NCBI GenBank assembly: GCA_023957155.1
Contig: JAMLHK010000005.1
Coordinates: 124,001-188,000 of the forward strand
Length of the DNA stretch: 64,000 nucleotides
Origin: Chitinophagaceae bacterium
GTDB lineage: Bacteria > Bacteroidota > Bacteroidia > Chitinophagales > Chitinophagaceae
Direction of reading: 5' to 3'
The position numbers and the translations under genes were made by a program. The notes below the pieces were generated by a model that made no database searches, was not told the DNA's origin, and worked only from the letters and a program-made list of their open reading frames with translations. Position 1 is the first letter of the stretch; every line of letters starts with the position of its first letter. Positions 61,986-64,000 of the stretch are shown in pieces.

Positions 61986-62543
61986 ATGGAATCGTTAACA
62001 CAAAGAGCAAAGCCGGTTGACCGGAGGCCGATGAACTGGCTCGAAAAAATATACCTGTGGGAGATATTTAAAGGAATGTCTATTACCCTTAAGCATTTTT
62101 TTAAAAAGAAGGTAACCATTCAGTATCCCGAGCAAACCCGCCCGTTTAGTCCGGTATTTCGTGGGTTACATATCTTAAACCGGGATGAGGAAGGAAGAGA
62201 AAGATGTACTGCCTGCGGGCTGTGTGCCGTGGCTTGTCCGGCAGAAGCGATAACAATGGAAGCTGCCGAGCGGCTGCCCGGTGAAGAAGACTTATACCGG
62301 GAAGAAAAATATGCCGCCCGGTATGAGATCAATATGCTGCGCTGTATCTTTTGCGGATTATGCGAAGAGGCCTGTCCTAAAGATGCTATTTATTTGAGTG
62401 AAACTTTTGCACCTGCCAATTACAGCCGTAAGAGTTTTATTTATGCAAAAGATGATCTGCTCATTCCTGATCCGGTTACCAATCCGGAGGAATATGCAAA
62501 AGCAAAAGGACTTATAGATAAAAAGAAAAATCTTAAATCCTGA
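61986..62543 (+). CDS. nuoI: NADH-quinone oxidoreductase subunit I
   Basis: 185 residues. ATG 61986 is preferred to GTG 61980 because AAAGGAG (61974-61980) is a rare good Shine-Dalgarno with a 5-nt spacer to the ATG. Two [4Fe-4S] motifs, CTACGLCAVACP and CIFCGLCEEACP (clusters N6a and N6b). Peripheral arm next to NuoB. Confidence 0.97.
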   Translation: MESLTQRAKPVDRRPMNWLEKIYLWEIFKGMSITLKHFFKKKVTIQYPEQTRPFSPVFRGLHILNRDEEGRERCTACGLCAVACPAEAITMEAAERLPGEEDLYREEKYAARYEINMLRCIFCGLCEEACPKDAIYLSETFAPANYSRKSFIYAKDDLLIPDPVTNPEEYAKAKGLIDKKKNLKS

Positions 62544-62569
62544 AACATACCAAACGAACGATTTAAATA

Positions 62570-63070
62570 ATGGGAATAACGCAGTTACTTTTCTGGTTAC
62601 TTACTACCTTAACTCTTGGCAGTGCGCTGATGGTTATTTTCAGTAAAAACCCCGTATACAGTATACTTTGGCTGATCATTACTTTTTTTGCCATTTCGGG
62701 TCATTATGTATTACTCAACGCCCAGTTCCTGGCTATTGTAAACATTATTGTATATGCAGGTGCAATTATGGTGCTGTTCCTTTTTGTGGTCATGCTCATG
62801 AACCTGAACATGCCTTCCTCTCCTTTAAAAAATAAATGGCTCATGTTTGCGGGTGTGATATCCGGCGGCAGCCTGCTGTTGGTATTGGTTGCTGCTTTAA
62901 AAGATACCGAAGCCATGCGCAATGGAATACTGATGCAGACAGGGGATATCGGGCTGATCCATAATTTGGGCAAGGTCTTGTTTAAAGATTATATATTACC
63001 TTTTGAAATAAGCAGTGTGCTTTTTTTGAGCGCTATGATAGGAGCTGTGGTAATAGGTAAGAAGGCATAA
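62570..63070 (+). CDS. nuoJ: NADH-quinone oxidoreductase subunit J
   Basis: 166 residues, five membrane helices. [53 protein letters not shown] is the NuoJ core, with the pi-bulge region around [10 protein letters not shown]. 26 bp after nuoI. Membrane arm. Confidence 0.95.
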   Translation: MGITQLLFWLLTTLTLGSALMVIFSKNPVYSILWLIITFFAISGHYVLLNAQFLAIVNIIVYAGAIMVLFLFVVMLMNLNMPSSPLKNKWLMFAGVISGGSLLLVLVAALKDTEAMRNGILMQTGDIGLIHNLGKVLFKDYILPFEISSVLFLSAMIGAVVIGKKA

Positions 63071-63111
63071 ACCGGCAACCTGTAACCTGTGACTTGAAAC
63101 TTGTAACCGAT

Positions 63112-63447
63112 ATGACTATCAATCATTATATATTTTTATCAGTGGCGTTGTTCTGCATCGGCATTATAGGTGTATTGACCCGCCGGAACATGATCGTTAT
63201 TTTCATGTGCGTAGAGCTGATGCTCAATGCCGTTAACCTGCTGCTGGTGGCTTTTTCCAAAATGCATTTTCTGTCTGCATCTGCTTTTGATGCGGCATCG
63301 AAGGCAGGAACAGATGCCCAGTTATTTGTGTTTTTTGTGATGGTGGTGGCTGCAGCCGAAGTGAGTGTGGGACTGGCTATTATTGTGATGATGTACCGGA
63401 ATACACATTCCGTTGATGTGAATTTTTTGAACCGATTAAAACATTAA
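63112..63447 (+). CDS. nuoK: NADH-quinone oxidoreductase subunit K
   Basis: 111 residues from ATG 63112 ([17 protein letters not shown]); the reading from TTG 63094 is not family-like. Three helices, with the conserved Glu in [13 protein letters not shown] and the second one in [14 protein letters not shown] word-repetitive stretch (CCTGTAACCTGTGACTTG-like) precedes the start. Confidence 0.95.
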   Translation: MTINHYIFLSVALFCIGIIGVLTRRNMIVIFMCVELMLNAVNLLLVAFSKMHFLSASAFDAASKAGTDAQLFVFFVMVVAAAEVSVGLAIIVMMYRNTHSVDVNFLNRLKH

Positions 63448-63501
63448 ACGTTCGGATGATAAATAAGGGATTCTTTATTTGTTTTCCGCACCTGATCTGA
63501 T

Positions 63502-64000
63502 ATGAGTAAATTAGTTTACCTGGTTCCCCTGTTCCCGCTGATCGGTTTCCTGATCAATGGTATGGCAAGGAAGCGTTTATCCAAATCTCTCGCCGGCATC
63601 ATTGGCAGCGGCGTTGTATAGGTATCTTTTATTATCAGAGTTATTCTTTTTTTAGATGTAAAGGCAGGGCATACCGGTGTGGTGCAGCTTTTTGACTTTA
63701 TTTCTATCGGAACGCTGAACATACCATTTGCTTTTCAGGTTGACCAGTTGTCTGCTATATTTATGCTTATCATAACGGGAGTAGGCTTTTTGATTCATGT
63801 GTACTCCACTTCGTATATGCATGAAGAGGCATCAGACCAGTATGCCCGCTACTTTTCTTTTCTTAATCTTTTTGTGTTTTCCATGTTGTTGCTGGTGCTT
63901 GGAGCCAACTATCTGATCATGTTTATCGGCTGGGAGGGGGTAGGACTTTGCTCTTATCTGCTGATCGGGTACTGGTATAAGAACAAAGATTTCAGCACTG
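63502..64000 (+). pseudogene. nuoL: nuoL (NADH-quinone oxidoreductase subunit L) with in-frame TAG at codon 40; cut by window edge
   Basis: ATG 63502 opens MSKLVYLVPLFPLIGFLING, the NuoL N-terminus. TAG at 63619-63621 interrupts the frame after GIIGSGVV, yet the same frame continues with an unbroken family sequence: FQVDQLSAIFMLIITGVG, HVYSTSYM, ARYFSFLNLFVFSML and GWEGVGLCSYLLIGYWY to the edge. A single change from a Leu codon (TTG to TAG) explains it. No in-frame restart keeps the first helix. It is either a nonsense mutation, a sequencing error or a readthrough site. NuoL is an antiporter-like proton-pumping subunit at the tip of the membrane arm. The 3' end lies outside. Confidence 0.85.

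Noticed and set aside
1-64000. tRNA or rRNA genes
   Set aside because: No cloverleaf or conserved rRNA sequence was recognised by eye; a tRNAscan run would settle it.

Overview
The window comes from the chromosome of a Bacteroidota bacterium, most likely a member of the Chitinophagaceae. The evidence is the protein repertoire (GldD/GldE, S46 dipeptidyl peptidase, DUF5916, DUF3109, DUF6122, a short NuoG, a 30-residue Lys/Arg-rich protein before RNase G), the near absence of Shine-Dalgarno sequences, many TTG/GTG starts and A/T-rich leaders. Species cannot be fixed from the sequence alone. No rRNA, tRNA or CRISPR array was seen.

Layout. 1-6764: ordinary chromosome with a DUF92 membrane protein (cut by the left edge), a porin-like barrel, a DUF6122 protein, a ComEC-like protein, purH and an EamA permease. 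6765-16860: an accessory island. It opens with a long structured inverted repeat (6945-7064), followed by an 11-gene co-directional Ter (tellurium/stress) operon: two TerD, three TerY-type vWA proteins, a TerB-like acidic protein, a PP2C phosphatase, an atypical protein kinase, TerC, plus an unrecognised 56-residue protein and a coiled-coil lipoprotein. It ends in a gene graveyard: an AlbA_2-like remnant and a KilA-N gene broken by a frameshift and by a 151-bp MITE. 17040-32474: an SRPBCC protein, a polysaccharide deacetylase, DUF3109, a tandem pair of secreted GH32-like enzymes, the mutY-ssb-gldE-gldD cluster, divergent HU, a TPR protein, the small basic protein, RNase G and a DUF5916 protein. 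32561-36978: a frameshifted outer-membrane protein gene, an EGF-like lipoprotein, an XRE regulator beside a perfect 18-bp palindrome, a nuclease-family remnant, a peroxiredoxin and an MFS transporter in repeat-rich DNA. 37082-48745: S46 peptidase, hisS with a low-molecular-weight phosphatase, GH20 hexosaminidase, an rRNA methyltransferase-like protein, a HigB/HigA module, a gluconate-type permease, a DUF481 protein and an RRM protein. 49006-54132: a hydrolase, then a TonB, small membrane protein, PstS-like and TPR group. 54363-64000: the complex I operon nuoA-nuoL with separate nuoC and nuoD, cut by the right edge.

How the genes fit together. The Ter operon pairs calcium-binding TerD and MIDAS-bearing TerY proteins with a phosphatase/kinase pair (the TerY-P arrangement known from comparative genomics) and a TerC membrane protein. 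This suggests a phosphorylation-controlled, metal-linked, membrane-associated stress complex; its true stimulus is unknown. Near the right edge, nuoL carries an in-frame TAG at codon 40, which would truncate an otherwise intact complex I operon unless it is a sequencing error or is read through.
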